Of a DNA stretch of 53,189 bases, positions 21,691 to 32,704 are shown in pieces. The notes beneath the pieces are model-generated. The model did not search any database. It had not been told where the DNA came from and was given only the letters and a program-made list of their open reading frames with translations. This DNA is from Betaproteobacteria bacterium (lineage in GTDB: Bacteria; Pseudomonadota; Gammaproteobacteria; Burkholderiales; Rhodocyclaceae), in assembly GCA_016868295.1 (NCBI GenBank), contig VGHJ01000017.1, positions 1-53,189 on the forward strand. Direction: 5' to 3'. Each line of letters opens with the position of its first letter. Positions within the stretch are counted from its first letter, which is position 1. Position numbers and translations under genes: made by a program.

Positions 21691-21699
21691 GCGGGGCTT
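21672..21699 (-). terminator. Intrinsic terminator, minus-strand orientation
   Basis: AAGCCCCGC (21678-21686), loop ATGA, GCGGGGCTT (21691-21699), with eight A residues on the left. On the minus strand this is a hairpin followed by a T run. The TGA of the DUF3025 gene forms part of the loop. It would stop transcription entering from the rnpB side. The plus-strand side has no T run. Confidence 0.8.
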
Positions 21700-21720
21700 G
21701 AATGGAAGCGGAGGTTTGAG

Positions 21721-21837
21721 ATGGCTACTGCTAAGAAGCCCAATCCGTTCCCCCTATATTTTCCGGCGAGCCGGGGGGCAGATCAAGCTCGAAGCGAAAA
21801 TATTTTCCAAGCTATTGAAAAACAAGGATGTTGTTTC
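21721..21837 (+). pseudogene. Possible remnant of a histone-H1-like gene start
   Basis: A well-formed GGAGG RBS precedes ATG at 21721, and the first codons (MATAKKP) are those with which many betaproteobacterial H1-like, Lys/Ala-rich DNA-binding proteins begin. They use AT-richer codons than neighbouring genes. After seven residues the similarity ends and the frame runs into the rnpB promoter and RNA. It may be a truncated copy or chance. Confidence 0.3.
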
Positions 21838-21845
21838 GATATAAT
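21815..21845 (+). promoter_or_regulatory. rnpB promoter
   Basis: TTGAAA (21815-21820) and a perfect -10 TATAAT (21840-21845), 19-bp spacer, ending about 6 nt before the RNase P RNA start. Confidence 0.75.
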
Positions 21846-21851
21846 GGGCTC

Positions 21852-22214
21852 GGAAGTCCGCCAGGCAGCCGCTGTGCGCTTCGCGCGCATGGAGGAAAGT
21901 CCGGGCCCCATAGAGCAGGATGCCGGCTAACGGCCGGACGCCGCGAGGCGATGGAAAGTGGCACAGAGAACAGACCGCCTAAGTCCGCAAGGGCCGGCAA
22001 GGGTGAAACGGCGAGGTAAGAGCTCACCGCAGACCGTGGCAACACGGCTGGCACGCTAAACCCCATCCGGGGCAAGGCCAAATAGGGAAGCCATGGCGCT
22101 GCTCGCGCCGCTTCCGGGTAGGCTGCTAGAGCGCCGCGGCAACGCGTCGCCCAGAGGAATGGCTGCCGGGCAGCTTCGGCTGCCTTACAGAACCCGGCTT
22201 ACCGGCGGACTTCC
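21852..22214 (+). ncRNA. rnpB: RNase P RNA, class A
   Basis: The catalytic RNA that trims tRNA 5' leaders. Outer helix P1 pairs GGAAGTCCGCC (21852-21862) with GGCGGACTTCC (22204-22214) perfectly. Conserved core blocks are visible: GAGGAAAGTCCGGGC with the 'AGAGCAGGATGCCGG' region (CR-I), GGGTGAAACGG and GGTAAGAGCTCACCG, GGCAAGGCCAAATAGGG, and CAGAGGAATGGCTG with CAGAACCCGGCTTA (CR-IV/V). Size (~363 nt) is normal. It lies just before the dcw cluster, a frequent arrangement in betaproteobacteria. Open frames inside it are not genes. Confidence 0.97.
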
Positions 22215-22371
22215 AATCCCCCTCCGGGTGGCGAGCAGCCACTTATCTTCAGAGTCTACTTTCACTTCGTTTTCTATACACATTGTTTTTTAAGGATAAT
22301 TTTTTCAAGATTTTCTCTCGGCACGCTCTCTTAAGTCTTTGTTGCGACTGGAAAAAATCGCAATTTCCAGC

Positions 22372-22400
22372 TTGACCCTGAAATAAAACTCCTCTAAAGT
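22372..22400 (+). promoter_or_regulatory. mraZ (dcw cluster) promoter
   Basis: -35 TTGACC (22372-22377), 17-bp spacer, -10 TAAAGT (22395-22400). The spacing is ideal, and the MraZ repeats overlap and follow the -10, as expected for autoregulation. Confidence 0.75.
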
Positions 22401-22428
22401 GGGAAATAGTGGAAAAAAGTGGGAAACC
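22399..22428 (+). promoter_or_regulatory. MraZ-binding repeats
   Basis: Three direct repeats at exactly 10-bp spacing: GTGGGAAATA (22399), GTGGAAAAAA (22409), GTGGGAAACC (22419). This is the known MraZ operator pattern (TGGGN units 10 bp apart) upstream of dcw clusters. The middle unit is degenerate. Binding would block transcription start. Confidence 0.85.
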
Positions 22429-22464
22429 GATGATTTGAGTTTCCTGCGCAAGGAGGGGGGTTGG

Positions 22465-22911
22465 ATGTTCCAGGGGGCTGCAGCGCTGTATCTCGACGCG
22501 AAAGGGCGCTTGGCGGTGCCGTCACGGCATCGCGAGCGACTTGCTTCCCTCGCCAATGGCACGCTGGTGCTCACGGCGCATCCCCATCGCTGTCTTCTGA
22601 TCTATCCCCTGCCGGCCTGGGAGCCCATTCGCGACAAGGTGCTCCAGGCGCCCAGCCTCGAACAGCAATCCGCCCTGTTGAAGCGTCTGCTCATCGGCTT
22701 CGCGCGCGAGGAGGAAATGGATGGCGCCGGCCGCGTGCTCATCGCGCCCGAATTGCGCCAGTACGCCGGCCTGGAGAAGGAAGTCTGGCTGGTGGGGCAG
22801 GGCAATCATTTCGAACTCTGGTCGGAGGCCGGCTGGAAGCAGCAGCAGGAAGCGATCTTCGCGCTGGGCGACAAGCTGCTGCCGCCGGGACTGGAGACGC
22901 TCACGCTGTGA
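22465..22911 (+). CDS. mraZ: Transcriptional regulator MraZ
   Basis: A 148-residue protein with two AbrB-like halves, each with the DxKGR-type signature: [15 protein letters not shown] near residue 10 and [14 protein letters not shown] near 85. MraZ forms ring-shaped oligomers that bind the repeats in its own promoter and repress the division cluster. The ATG at 22465 has a strong AAGGAGGGG site and starts MFQGAAAL as in the family; a GTG at 22399 in frame is part of the operator and rejected. The stop overlaps the rsmH start. Confidence 0.96.
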   Translation: MFQGAAALYLDAKGRLAVPSRHRERLASLANGTLVLTAHPHRCLLIYPLPAWEPIRDKVLQAPSLEQQSALLKRLLIGFAREEEMDGAGRVLIAPELRQYAGLEKEVWLVGQGNHFELWSEAGWKQQQEAIFALGDKLLPPGLETLTL

Positions 22912-23942
22912 GTGAAGCAGTGCAGCACAGGACAGTGCTGCTGGAGGAGGCGGTCGACGCCCTGGCGCTGAAGCCGGGCGGGGTGTACGTGGATGCGACC
23001 TTCGGGCGCGGCGGACACAGCCGGCTGATCCTCGAGCGGCTGAACGAAACGGGGCGGCTGATCGCGCTGGACCGGGATCCGGCGGCGGTCGCGGCGGGCG
23101 GGAAGATCGCCGATGCGCGCCTGAAAGTGATCCATGCCGCCTTCGGCAGCCTGGAGGGGGTGCTGAAGGCGGAAGGCGTGGAGGGGGTGGATGGCGTGCT
23201 GCTCGATCTGGGCGTGTCGTCCCCGCAGCTGGAGGAGGCGGAGCGCGGCTTCAGCTTTCGCCTCGATGCGCCCCTCGACATGCGCATGGATACGAGCCGC
23301 GGGCAGACCGCCGCGGAATGGCTGGCGCAGGCAAGCCGGCGGGAACTGGCGGAGGTGATAAAAAATTATGGCGAAGAACGGTTTGCTGATGCGGTTGCAA
23401 AGGCGATTGTTGCTGCTCGGGCAGGGGGGGCTATCGCAACCACACGACAACTTGCCGAGATCGTGGCATCGGCCGTCCGCACGCGCGAGCAAGGCCAGCA
23501 TCCGGCGACGCGCAGCTTTCAGGCTATACGGATTCACGTCAATCAGGAGCTTGCGCAATTGTCGCTAGTCCTGCCGCAAGCCGTGGCAGCGCTGCGCTGC
23601 GGCGGCCGCCTCGCCGTCATCAGCTTCCATTCCCTCGAGGACCGCATCGTCAAGCGCTTCCTGCGCGACGAGGCGCGCCCGCCGCAGCTCCCCGCACGGT
23701 TGCCGCTGCGCGCCGCCGAGCTGCCGCCGCCGCGCCTCCGGCTGGTCGGCAAGCCGACGACGCCCGGCGAGGCGGAGATCGCCGTCAACCCGCGCGCCCG
23801 CAGCGCCGTCCTGCGCGTGGCGGAAAGGACCGGCCCCGTCGTCGGGCCGCCCCGAGACGGGGCCAGCCATGTGCGGAGCGGGCGCAGCCCGCGATCCGCC
23901 GTCACCCCCTTCCCTGGGAAGGGGGAGGGGAGGAAGGTTTAA
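22908..23942 (+). CDS. rsmH: 16S rRNA N4-methylcytidine-1402 methyltransferase
   Basis: A 344-residue SAM methyltransferase that modifies C1402 of 16S rRNA (RsmI, at 17201, adds the 2'-O-methyl to the same base). Motifs: [24 protein letters not shown] (SAM loop), [25 protein letters not shown] and [12 protein letters not shown]. The GTG overlaps the mraZ stop. The family ends soon after [15 protein letters not shown] (about residue 310). Here some 30 further residues are encoded by a family B repeat, which also supplies the ftsL RBS. The tail is likely disordered and non-essential (inference). Confidence 0.95.
   Translation: MSEAVQHRTVLLEEAVDALALKPGGVYVDATFGRGGHSRLILERLNETGRLIALDRDPAAVAAGGKIADARLKVIHAAFGSLEGVLKAEGVEGVDGVLLDLGVSSPQLEEAERGFSFRLDAPLDMRMDTSRGQTAAEWLAQASRRELAEVIKNYGEERFADAVAKAIVAARAGGAIATTRQLAEIVASAVRTREQGQHPATRSFQAIRIHVNQELAQLSLVLPQAVAALRCGGRLAVISFHSLEDRIVKRFLRDEARPPQLPARLPLRAAELPPPRLRLVGKPTTPGEAEIAVNPRARSAVLRVAERTGPVVGPPRDGASHVRSGRSPRSAVTPFPGKGEGRKV
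23851..23938. repeat. Family B repeat, copy 1 (inside the rsmH 3' end)
   Basis: GC-rich element with two palindromes: GCGGGCGCAGCCCGC, then a CACCCCCTTCC / GGGAAGGGGG hairpin (about 23901-23924), ending GGGGAGGAAGG. It resembles 37738-37833 base for base over long stretches and 42942-42999 in reverse. It codes the last ~30 residues of RsmH. Confidence 0.85.
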
Positions 23943-23943
23943 C

Positions 23944-24210
23944 GTGCTCCGGCTGAACCTCGCCCTCATCGCGATCGTCCTGGTCAGCGCGCTGGGGGCG
24001 GTGGCCTCCCAGCACAAGGCACGCAAGCTGTTCACCGAGATGGAGCGCGAGCAGGAGCGCATGCGCAGCCTCGAGGTGGAGTGGGGCCAGCTGCAGCTCG
24101 AGCAGAGCACCTGGGCGACGCACAGCCGCGTCGAGAAGGTTGCGCGCGAACGCCTGCACATGAAGCCGCCGGCGGCGGGGCAGGTGCTGGCGGTGGAGGC
24201 GGTCAAGTGA
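23944..24210 (+). CDS. ftsL: Cell division protein FtsL
   Basis: An 88-residue bitopic membrane protein of the divisome: a short cytoplasmic end, one membrane segment (about residues 4-22) and a periplasmic coiled coil rich in Glu, Gln and Leu that pairs with FtsB and recruits FtsQ and FtsWI. The GTG at 23944 follows GGAGGAAGG, which is the right end of the family B repeat. Its stop overlaps the ftsI start (GTGA). Length is normal for betaproteobacteria. Confidence 0.9.
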   Translation: MLRLNLALIAIVLVSALGAVASQHKARKLFTEMEREQERMRSLEVEWGQLQLEQSTWATHSRVEKVARERLHMKPPAAGQVLAVEAVK

Positions 24211-25930
24211 AATTCGCCAACAGCCCGCTCCTCTCGCAGCTGCTGCCGGCCTGGCGTGCGCGCTTCGTCGCCGCTCTCATCCTGCTCGCCTTCGGCGTGC
24301 TGGCGGCGCGCTCGGTCTGGCTGCAGGTGGTGAAGAACGATTTCCTGCAGCAGAAGGGCGAGTCGCGCTACTCGCGCGTGATCGAGCTCTCCGCCACGCG
24401 CGGCCGCATCACCGACCGCGCCGGCGACATGCTGGCGGTGTCCACGCCGGTGAAGTCGATCTGGGCGATTCCGGAGGACGCGCGGCTGACCCCGGCGCAG
24501 GCGCGCGAACTGGCGGCGCTGCTCGAGATGGACGTGCGCGAGCTCAATCGCCGCCTCGCCGCCGAGAAGGATTTCGTCTTCATCAAGCGCCAGATCCCGC
24601 CCGACACCGCTTCGATGATCGCCGCGCTCAACCTGCCCGGCATCCACCAGCAGCGCGAGTACCGCCGCTATTACCCCGCCGGCGAGGTGACCGCGCACAT
24701 GCTCGGCTTCACCGGCGTCGAGGACAAGGGGCAGGAGGGCATCGAGCTCGCCTTCGAGGAGCAGCTCGCCGGCAAGCCGGGCAGCCGCCGCGTCATCAAG
24801 GACCGCCTCGGCCGCATCGTCGAGGACGTCGAGAGCATCCGGCCGCCGCAGGAGGGCAGGGACATCACGCTGTCCCTCGATGCCAAGGTGCAGTACCTCG
24901 CCTATACGCATCTCAAGCAGGCGCTCGCCGATCACAAGGCCAAGGCCGGCGGCGTCGTCGTGCTCGATGCCAAGACGGGCGAGGTGCTGGCGCTGGCCAA
25001 CCTGCCCACCTACAACCCGAACAACCGCCTCAAGCTGACCGGCGCGCAGCTGAGGAACCGGGCGCTGACCGACGTCTTCGAGCCAGGCTCGACCATGAAG
25101 CCGTTCACCGCCGCGCTGGCGCTGGAGAAGGGACGCTACCGTTTCGACTCGCAGATCCAGACGGCGCCGGGGCGGCTCACCATCGGCAACGCCACCATCT
25201 CCGATGCCCATCCGCACGGCATGCTCACCGTGGCGCAGGTGATCCAGAAATCCAGCAACGTCGGCGCGGCGAAGATCGCCGGCACGTTCGCACCCGAGGA
25301 GATGTGGCAGATGTTCGACGCGCTCGGCTTCGGCCAGCCGATGAAGCTCGGTTTCCCGGGCGAGGTCGGCGGCCGGCTGCGTCCGCACAAGACCTGGCGG
25401 CCGATCGAGCAGGCCACCATGGCTTACGGCCACGGCATCTCGGCGACGCTGATGCAGCTGGCCCGCGCTTACCTGGTATTTGCCCGCGACGGCGACATGA
25501 TCCCGTTGACTCTGACCCGGCTGGATTCGGCGCCGGTCGCGGGCAAATCCATTTTTTCCGCGCAGACGGCGCGGGAGGTGAGAGTCATGCTGGAGATGGC
25601 CGTGCAGCCCGGCGGCACCGCGCCCAGGGCGCAGATTCCGGGCTATCGCGTCGCCGGCAAGACCGGCACGGCGCACAAGCTGGAGGGCGGCCAGTACGCC
25701 AATCGCTATGTCGCGGCCTTCGTCGGCCTCGCGCCCGTATCGGATCCGCGGCTGGTGGTGGCGGTGATGGTCGACGAGCCTTCCGCCGGCAAGTATTACG
25801 GCGGCGAGGTGGCGGCGCCGGTGTTCGCCCAGGTGATGGCGGGCAGCCTGCGCACGTTGGGCGTGGCGCCGGACGCGCCGCTCAAGCCCGTCCAGGTGGC
25901 GCGCGATGCCGCGCTGGTGCCGGAGAGTCT

Positions 25931-25934
<4 letters not shown>
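24207..25934 (+). CDS. ftsI: Peptidoglycan D,D-transpeptidase FtsI (PBP3)
   Basis: A 575-residue class B penicillin-binding protein for septal cross-linking. It has a membrane anchor (residues 22-40), a pedestal domain (RGRITDRAG, RRYYPAGEVTAHMLGF) and the transpeptidase domain with all three active-site motifs: STMK with nucleophile Ser295, SSN at 349-351 and KTGT from Lys485. The GTG overlaps ftsL. It works with FtsW (31529). No missing residues seen. Confidence 0.97.
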
Positions 25935-27411
<1,477 letters not shown>

Positions 27412-27415
<4 letters not shown>

Positions 27416-28818
27416 TGAGCCTCATGGAAACCGCGCTCGCCACCGGCGGCACCGCGCTCAACGGCAACCCGCGCATCGAGGGCGTGTCGACCGACTCGCG
27501 CACCCTCGCCAGCGGCGAGCTGTTCATCGCCCTGCGCGGCGAGCGCTTCGACGGCCATGCCTTCGTCGAGGCGGCCGCCGAGCGCGGCGCCGCCGCCGTG
27601 ATGGTCGACGCGGCCTGGGCCGAGGGCCGGCTGCCGGTCATGCCGACGCTGGTGGTGGCCGATACGCGCCTCGCCCTCGGCTATCTCGGCGCCTGGTGGC
27701 GCGCGCGTTTCGAGCTGCCGCTCATCGGCATCACCGGCAGCAACGGCAAGACGACGGTGAAGGAGATGACCGCCGCAATCCTCCGCGCGCAGGCGCTGCT
27801 CGACGGCTACGACCCGGCGCTCGCCGTGCTGGCGACGACAGGCAACCTGAACAACGACATCGGCCTGCCGCAGATGCTGCTCCGTTTGCACGGCACGCAC
27901 CGCGCCGCCGTGATCGAGATGGGCATGAACCATCCAGGCGAGATCGCCTATCTGACGCGCCTGGCGCAGCCGACCGTGGCGCTGGTGAACAACGCCCAGC
28001 GCGCCCACCTGGCCGGCCTCGGCGGCGTCGCCGAAGTGGCGCGCGCCAAGGGCGAGATCTTCGACGGCCTGCGTGCCGGCGGCACGGCGGTGGTCAATGC
28101 CGACGACCCTTTCTGCGCGCTCTGGCGCGGCATGAACGCCGGACGCCGCACGCTGACCTTCGGCCTCGAACAGGCAGCCGACGTGCATGGGCGCGCCGAA
28201 CTCGGCGCACACGGCAGACTTGGCAGCGTGATCGCGATCGGCACGCCGCAGGGCGCGCTGGAGGTGGCGCTGGCGGTGCCCGGCCTGCACAACGCGCGGA
28301 ACGCCCTGGCCGCCACGGCGGCGGCGCTGGCGGCGGGCGCGACGCTCGACGCCGTGGCGCGGGGACTGACTTCCTTCGCCGGGGTCAAGGGCCGGCTGCA
28401 GGTGCGCCGAGCCGCCGGCGGCGCGCTGCTCATCGACGACAGCTACAACGCCAACCCCGACTCGGCGCGCGCGGCCATCGACGTGCTGGCCGCCACGCCG
28501 GGGAAAAAGATCCTCGTGCTGGGCGACATGGGCGAGATCGGCGGACAGGCCGGGCAGTTTCACGACGAGATCGGCGGCTATGCCAAGAGCCAGGGCGTCG
28601 ACCTCCTCTTCGCGCTGGGCGAGCACAGCGAGCTGGCGGCGCGCAATTTCGGCGCCGGCGGGCGGCACTTCGGCGGCGTCGACGCGCTGGTGGCGGCGCT
28701 GCCGCCGGAACTGGGCGCCGACACGGTGGTGCTGGTGAAGGGGTCGCGCTTCATGCGCATGGAGCGCGTGGCCGATGCCGTCGCCGACGACGGGGCGGCC
28801 GGAAGCGGGGCGCATTGA
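27412..28818 (+). CDS. murF: UDP-MurNAc-tripeptide:D-Ala-D-Ala ligase MurF
   Basis: A 468-residue Mur ligase that adds D-Ala-D-Ala to the UDP-MurNAc-tripeptide. Motifs: STDSRTLASGELFIAL at the N-terminus, ITGSNGKTTVKEM (ATP loop, near residue 108), EMGMNHPGEI, VNNAQRAHL and the C-terminal DDSYNANPDS. ATG overlaps the murE stop. After its stop, 150 bp with an inverted repeat separate it from mraY, the largest gap up to that point in the cluster. Confidence 0.96.
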
Positions 28819-28828
28819 GCGTGGGGAG

Positions 28829-28938
28829 CGCGGAAGACATGGGGGACATGACGGTGGAGAGACAAGCCAGCATTGATGCTGAGGCCCGGAGGGGGCTGCT
28901 TGGCGCGACCATGCTAAACACACCCCATGTCTTCCGCG
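28829..28938. repeat. Small inverted-repeat element between murF and mraY
   Basis: A perfect 16-bp inverted repeat, CGCGGAAGACATGGGG (28829-28844) and its reverse complement (28923-28938), bounds 78 bp. The similarity extends imperfectly outward (GGAG/CTCC). No open frame of note inside. The layout is that of a small non-autonomous element or a long-range hairpin. The mraY RBS (AGGAAGGAGG) lies 15 nt after the right end. Confidence 0.8.
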
Positions 28939-28968
28939 GTCTCCATGCGCGCAGGAAGGAGGCCGACC

Positions 28969-30057
28969 GTGCTGCTTGAACTGGCGCAATGGCTGGCGAA
29001 GGACCTGCGCGTCTTCAACGTCTTCAACTACATCACGCTGCGCACCGTGCTGGCGGCGATGACGGCGCTGGTGATCTCCTTCCTCTTCGGCCCGGCGGTG
29101 ATCCGCTGGCTGGCGGAGAAGAAGATCGGCCAGGCGGTGCGCGACGACGGTCCGCAGAGCCACCTCGCCAAGACCGGCACGCCGACCATGGGCGGCGCGC
29201 TGATCCTCATCGCCATCGGCGTCACCACGCTGCTCTGGGGCGACCTGTCCAACCGCTTCGTCTGGGTCGTGCTGATCGTGACGCTGGGTTTCGGCGCGGT
29301 GGGCTGGGTGGACGACTGGCGCAAGGTGGTGCATCGCAACCCGAAGGGCCTCTCGGCGAAGGCGAAGTTCTTCTGGCAGTCGCTGCTCGGCGCCGGCGCG
29401 GCAGTGTTTCTGGCGACGAGCGCGACGCTGCCGGCGCAGACCGAGCTGATCGTGCCCTTCTTCAAGACCGTCGCCTATCCGCTCGGCATCGTCGGCTTCG
29501 TCATCCTCAGCTACTTCGTCATCGTCGGCACCAGCAACGCGGTGAACCTCACCGACGGCCTCGACGGCCTGGCCATCATGCCGACGGTGATGGTGGCCGG
29601 CGCGCTGGCCATCTTCGCCTACGTCGCCGGCCACGTCGGCTTCTCGAAATACCTCGGCCTGCCCTACATCCCCGGCGCCGGCGAACTGGCGGTGTTCCTC
29701 GGCGCGCTGTGCGGCGCGGGGCTGGGCTTCCTCTGGTTCAACGCTTATCCGGCGGAAGTGTTCATGGGCGACGTCGGCGCGCTGGCGCTGGGCGCGGCGC
29801 TCGGCACGGTGGCGGTGATCGTGCGCCAGGAGATCGTGCTCTTCATCATGGGCGGCGTCTTCGTCGTCGAGACGCTCTCGGTGATGATCCAGGTCGCCTA
29901 CTTCAAGGCCAGCGGCGGCAAGCGCATCTTCCTCATGGCGCCGCTGCACCACCATTACGAGCTGAAGGGCTGGAAGGAAACGCAGGTCGTGGTGCGATTC
30001 TGGATCATCACGATCATGCTCGTGCTGTTCGGATTGTCGACCCTGAAACTGAGATGA
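28969..30057 (+). CDS. mraY: Phospho-MurNAc-pentapeptide transferase MraY
   Basis: A 362-residue inner-membrane enzyme with ten membrane segments that transfers phospho-MurNAc-pentapeptide to undecaprenyl phosphate, forming lipid I. Motifs: [27 protein letters not shown]-type [23 protein letters not shown], and the HHHYELKGW cytoplasmic loop near the end. The GTG at 28969 gives the family N-terminus ([12 protein letters not shown]) and has a strong RBS. An upstream in-frame ATG lies inside the repeat and is rejected. Stop overlaps murD. Confidence 0.96.
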   Translation: MLLELAQWLAKDLRVFNVFNYITLRTVLAAMTALVISFLFGPAVIRWLAEKKIGQAVRDDGPQSHLAKTGTPTMGGALILIAIGVTTLLWGDLSNRFVWVVLIVTLGFGAVGWVDDWRKVVHRNPKGLSAKAKFFWQSLLGAGAAVFLATSATLPAQTELIVPFFKTVAYPLGIVGFVILSYFVIVGTSNAVNLTDGLDGLAIMPTVMVAGALAIFAYVAGHVGFSKYLGLPYIPGAGELAVFLGALCGAGLGFLWFNAYPAEVFMGDVGALALGAALGTVAVIVRQEIVLFIMGGVFVVETLSVMIQVAYFKASGGKRIFLMAPLHHHYELKGWKETQVVVRFWIITIMLVLFGLSTLKLR

Positions 30058-31532
30058 GCTGGCAAGGCAAAACGGTTCTGGTGCTGGGGCTCGGCGAGTC
30101 GGGCCTGGCCATGGCGCAATGGCTCGCCCGCCAGGGCGCCCGCGTGCGCGTGGCCGATTCGCGCAGCGAGCCGCCCTTCGCCGCCGAGCTCAAGCGCAGC
30201 GCGCCGGGCGCCGTACTGCTGGCCGGCTCCTTCAACGACGATCTGATCGACGGCGCCGAGCTGATCGGGCTCTCGCCCGGGCTCTCGCTCAACGAGCCGG
30301 TGGTGGCGGAGGCGGCCCGGCGCGGCATTCCCGTCGTCGGCGAGATCGAGCTCTTCGCTGGCGCGCTGCGCGGCCTGGGCGTGCGCGAGGCCTGCAAGGT
30401 GATCGCCATCACCGGCACCAACGGCAAGACCACCGTCACGGCGCTCACCGGCGCCCTCTGCCGCGCCGCGGGCAAGGTGACGGCCGTGGCCGGCAACATC
30501 AGCCCGGCGGCGCTCTCCGCCCTGATGACCTGCCTCGACGCCGGCAGGCTGCCCGAGGTGTGGGTGCTGGAACTGTCCAGCTTCCAGCTCGAGACGACGG
30601 TGAGCCTGGCGGCGGATGCCGCCACCGTGCTCAACGTCAGCGACGACCACATGGACCGCTATGCCGGCCTCGACGACTACGCCGTCGCCAAGGCGCGCGT
30701 TTTCGAAGGCGGCGGCGCGCAGGTGCTCAACCGCCAGGACGCGCGCGTCATGGCCATGGCGAACGCCGTGTCACGCAGGCTGACTTTCGGCCTGGATGCG
30801 CCGCGCGGCCCGGACGACTTCGGTCTCGCCGAGGGCTGGCTGATGCAGGGCAACGATCGCCTGCTGCGCACCGACGAGCTGGCGCTGGCGGGCCTGCACA
30901 ACGCCGCCAATGCGCTGGCCGCGCTGGCCCTGTGCCGCGCCATCGGCCTGCCGCTGGCGCCGCTCGTGCCGGCGCTGCGCGACTTCAAGGGGCTGCCGCA
31001 CCGCGTCGAGCGCATCGCCGAGATAGACAATGTTGCCTGGTACGACGACTCCAAGGGCACCAATGTCGGCGCCACCGTTGCCGCCCTTGAAGGTCTTGGC
31101 GGCCAGATGGCCGCCCAAGCCGGTCGCCTCCCTCCCCCGGGGAGGGAGGTCGGGAGGGAGGGCGCACCTTCGGCGAACGCCGGCTATCAGAGCAATCGCA
31201 AGATTGTTCTGATAGCCGGCGGCGACGGCAAGGGGCAGGATTTTTCCCCGCTCGGAGCGGCGCTCGCCGCACATGGCCGCGCCCTGGTGCTGATCGGCCG
31301 CGACGCCATGAAGATCGAGGCCGCCGCGGGCGAGTGCGGCATCCCGCTCATCCACGCCCAGGACATGGAGCAGGCGGTGCGCAAGGCGGCGGTGGCGGCG
31401 CGCGGCGGCGACGCCGTGCTGCTCTCGCCGGCCTGCGCCAGCTTCGACATGTTTCGCAACTACGTGCATCGCGCCGAGGTCTTCGCGCAGGCGGTGCGCG
31501 AACTGGCCGCGCTGCGCAGGGAGGCGTCGTGA
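30054..31532 (+). CDS. murD: UDP-MurNAc-L-Ala:D-Glu ligase MurD, with in-frame insertion
   Basis: A 492-residue Mur ligase that adds D-Glu. Motifs: [27 protein letters not shown] (ATP loop near residue 120), [26 protein letters not shown] and the C-terminal [10 protein letters not shown]. Family length is about 440-460. Roughly residues 348-379 (between VAALEGLG and [13 protein letters not shown]) are an insertion of about 32 residues coded by hairpin sequence, including Pro/Gly/Arg-rich low-complexity. It falls in the C-terminal domain in a loop before a core strand, so function is probably kept (inference). ATG overlaps mraY. Confidence 0.94.
   Translation: MSWQGKTVLVLGLGESGLAMAQWLARQGARVRVADSRSEPPFAAELKRSAPGAVLLAGSFNDDLIDGAELIGLSPGLSLNEPVVAEAARRGIPVVGEIELFAGALRGLGVREACKVIAITGTNGKTTVTALTGALCRAAGKVTAVAGNISPAALSALMTCLDAGRLPEVWVLELSSFQLETTVSLAADAATVLNVSDDHMDRYAGLDDYAVAKARVFEGGGAQVLNRQDARVMAMANAVSRRLTFGLDAPRGPDDFGLAEGWLMQGNDRLLRTDELALAGLHNAANALAALALCRAIGLPLAPLVPALRDFKGLPHRVERIAEIDNVAWYDDSKGTNVGATVAALEGLGGQMAAQAGRLPPPGREVGREGAPSANAGYQSNRKIVLIAGGDGKGQDFSPLGAALAAHGRALVLIGRDAMKIEAAAGECGIPLIHAQDMEQAVRKAAVAARGGDAVLLSPACASFDMFRNYVHRAEVFAQAVRELAALRREAS
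31095..31220. repeat. Stacked hairpins inserted within murD
   Basis: Three palindromes in a row: CTTGGCGGCC-agat-GGCCGCCCAAG (about 31095-31119); a REP-like CCTCCC-CCGG-GGGAGG with trailer GGGAGGGAGG (31127-31164); and a 19-bp near-perfect inverted repeat starting GCCGGCTATCAGA (31179-31197) with 31202-31220, loop 4 nt. The last right arm is native murD code (IVLIAGG), so the left arm looks like a templated inverted copy. Confidence 0.85.
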
Positions 31533-32704
31533 GCGCGCACGCCATGCACGGCTACCGCACCGGCGGCCCGGCTCGGCCGCAGGAGCTGGACGCCATGCTG
31601 CTGTGGCCGGCCGTGGCGCTGCTGCTGCTCGGCCTGGTCATGGTGTATTCCGCCTCGATCGCCACGGCCGAAGGCAGCCGCTTCACCGGCCACCAGCCGG
31701 CCTATTTCCTCATGCGCCACGGCGTCTTCCTCGCCGTCGGCCTGATTGCCGCCGTGGTGGCCTTTCAGGTGCCGCTGCGCGTCTGGCAGCAGGGCGCGCC
31801 CTGGCTGTTCCTGCTCGGCGTGGCGCTGCTGGTGCTGGTGCTCGTTCCCTTCATCGGGCGCGAGGTGAACGGCGCGCGGCGCTGGCTGCCGCTCGGCCTG
31901 GTGAACCTGCAGCCTTCCGAACTGATGAAGCTCTTCGCCGTGCTCTACGCCGCCGACTACACGGTGAGGAAGCTGGCCGACATGGGCAGTTTCCGCCGCG
32001 GCTTCGTGCCGATGGCGCTGGTGATGGCGCTGGTCGGCGGCCTGCTGCTGCGCGAACCCGACTTCGGCGCCTTCGTCGTCATCATCTGCATCGCCATGGG
32101 CATCCTCTTCCTCGGCGGCATCAATGCGCGGCTGTTCGCGCTGCTCTTCGTCGTCCTTGCCGCGGCCTTCGTCGTGCTGATCTGGACCTCGCCCTACCGG
32201 CGCGAGCGCATCTTCGGCTTCATGGACCCGTGGGCCGACGCCTTCGGCAAGGGCTACCAGCTCTCGCACGCGCTGATCGCCTTCGGCCGCGGCGAGTGGC
32301 TCGGCGTCGGCCTCGGCGCCAGCATCGAGAAGCTGTTCTACCTGCCCGAGGCGCACACCGACTTCCTGCTCGCGGTGATTGCCGAGGAGCTCGGCCTGGC
32401 GGGCGTGCTGACGGTGATCGTCCTCTTCGGCCTCATCGTGCAGCGCGCCTTCGCCATCGGCCGCCAGGCGCTGCTGCTCGAGCGCGTCTATGCCGGGCTG
32501 GTGGCGCAGGGCGTTGGCATCTGGATCGGCGTGCAGGCCTTCATCAACATGGGCGTCAACATGGGCCTGCTGCCGACCAAGGGCCTGACCCTGCCGCTGA
32601 TGAGCTTCGGCGGCTCGGGCATCCTCGCCAACTGCGTGGCGCTGGCGATCCTGCTGCGCGTGGATTACGAGAACCGGGCGCTGATGCGGGGGCAACCCGT
32701 ATGA
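31529..32704 (+). CDS. ftsW: Septal peptidoglycan polymerase FtsW
   Basis: A 391-residue SEDS-family glycosyltransferase with about ten membrane segments that polymerises lipid II at the septum together with FtsI. Conserved sites: [12 protein letters not shown] in the first segment, [29 protein letters not shown] and the signature [16 protein letters not shown] with the catalytic Asp in the external loop, then [21 protein letters not shown]. The GTG overlaps the murD stop and leaves a 25-residue cytoplasmic N-terminus. Confidence 0.95.
   Translation: MSAHAMHGYRTGGPARPQELDAMLLWPAVALLLLGLVMVYSASIATAEGSRFTGHQPAYFLMRHGVFLAVGLIAAVVAFQVPLRVWQQGAPWLFLLGVALLVLVLVPFIGREVNGARRWLPLGLVNLQPSELMKLFAVLYAADYTVRKLADMGSFRRGFVPMALVMALVGGLLLREPDFGAFVVIICIAMGILFLGGINARLFALLFVVLAAAFVVLIWTSPYRRERIFGFMDPWADAFGKGYQLSHALIAFGRGEWLGVGLGASIEKLFYLPEAHTDFLLAVIAEELGLAGVLTVIVLFGLIVQRAFAIGRQALLLERVYAGLVAQGVGIWIGVQAFINMGVNMGLLPTKGLTLPLMSFGGSGILANCVALAILLRVDYENRALMRGQPV

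Larger units (their letters stand above)
22215..22464. other. AT-richer gap between rnpB and mraZ
   Basis: About 250 bp, clearly richer in A and T than the rest. It has a hairpin just after rnpB (GTGGC-gagca-GCCAC) with only a weak T run, an inverted repeat (CTGGAAA at 22348-22354, TTTCCAG at 22364-22370) just before the mraZ -35, and the mraZ promoter. No gene seen. Confidence 0.6.

Noticed and set aside
22215-22250. Intrinsic terminator of rnpB
   Set aside because: GTGGC-gagca-GCCAC hairpin is present but the T run is too weak to call.
21828-22293. Open frames within the RNase P RNA
   Set aside because: They follow the structured RNA, lack RBS and resemble no protein.
28927-28968. Upstream ATG at 28927 as the mraY start
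   Set aside because: It lies inside the inverted repeat; the GTG at 28969 has a strong RBS and gives the family N-terminus.
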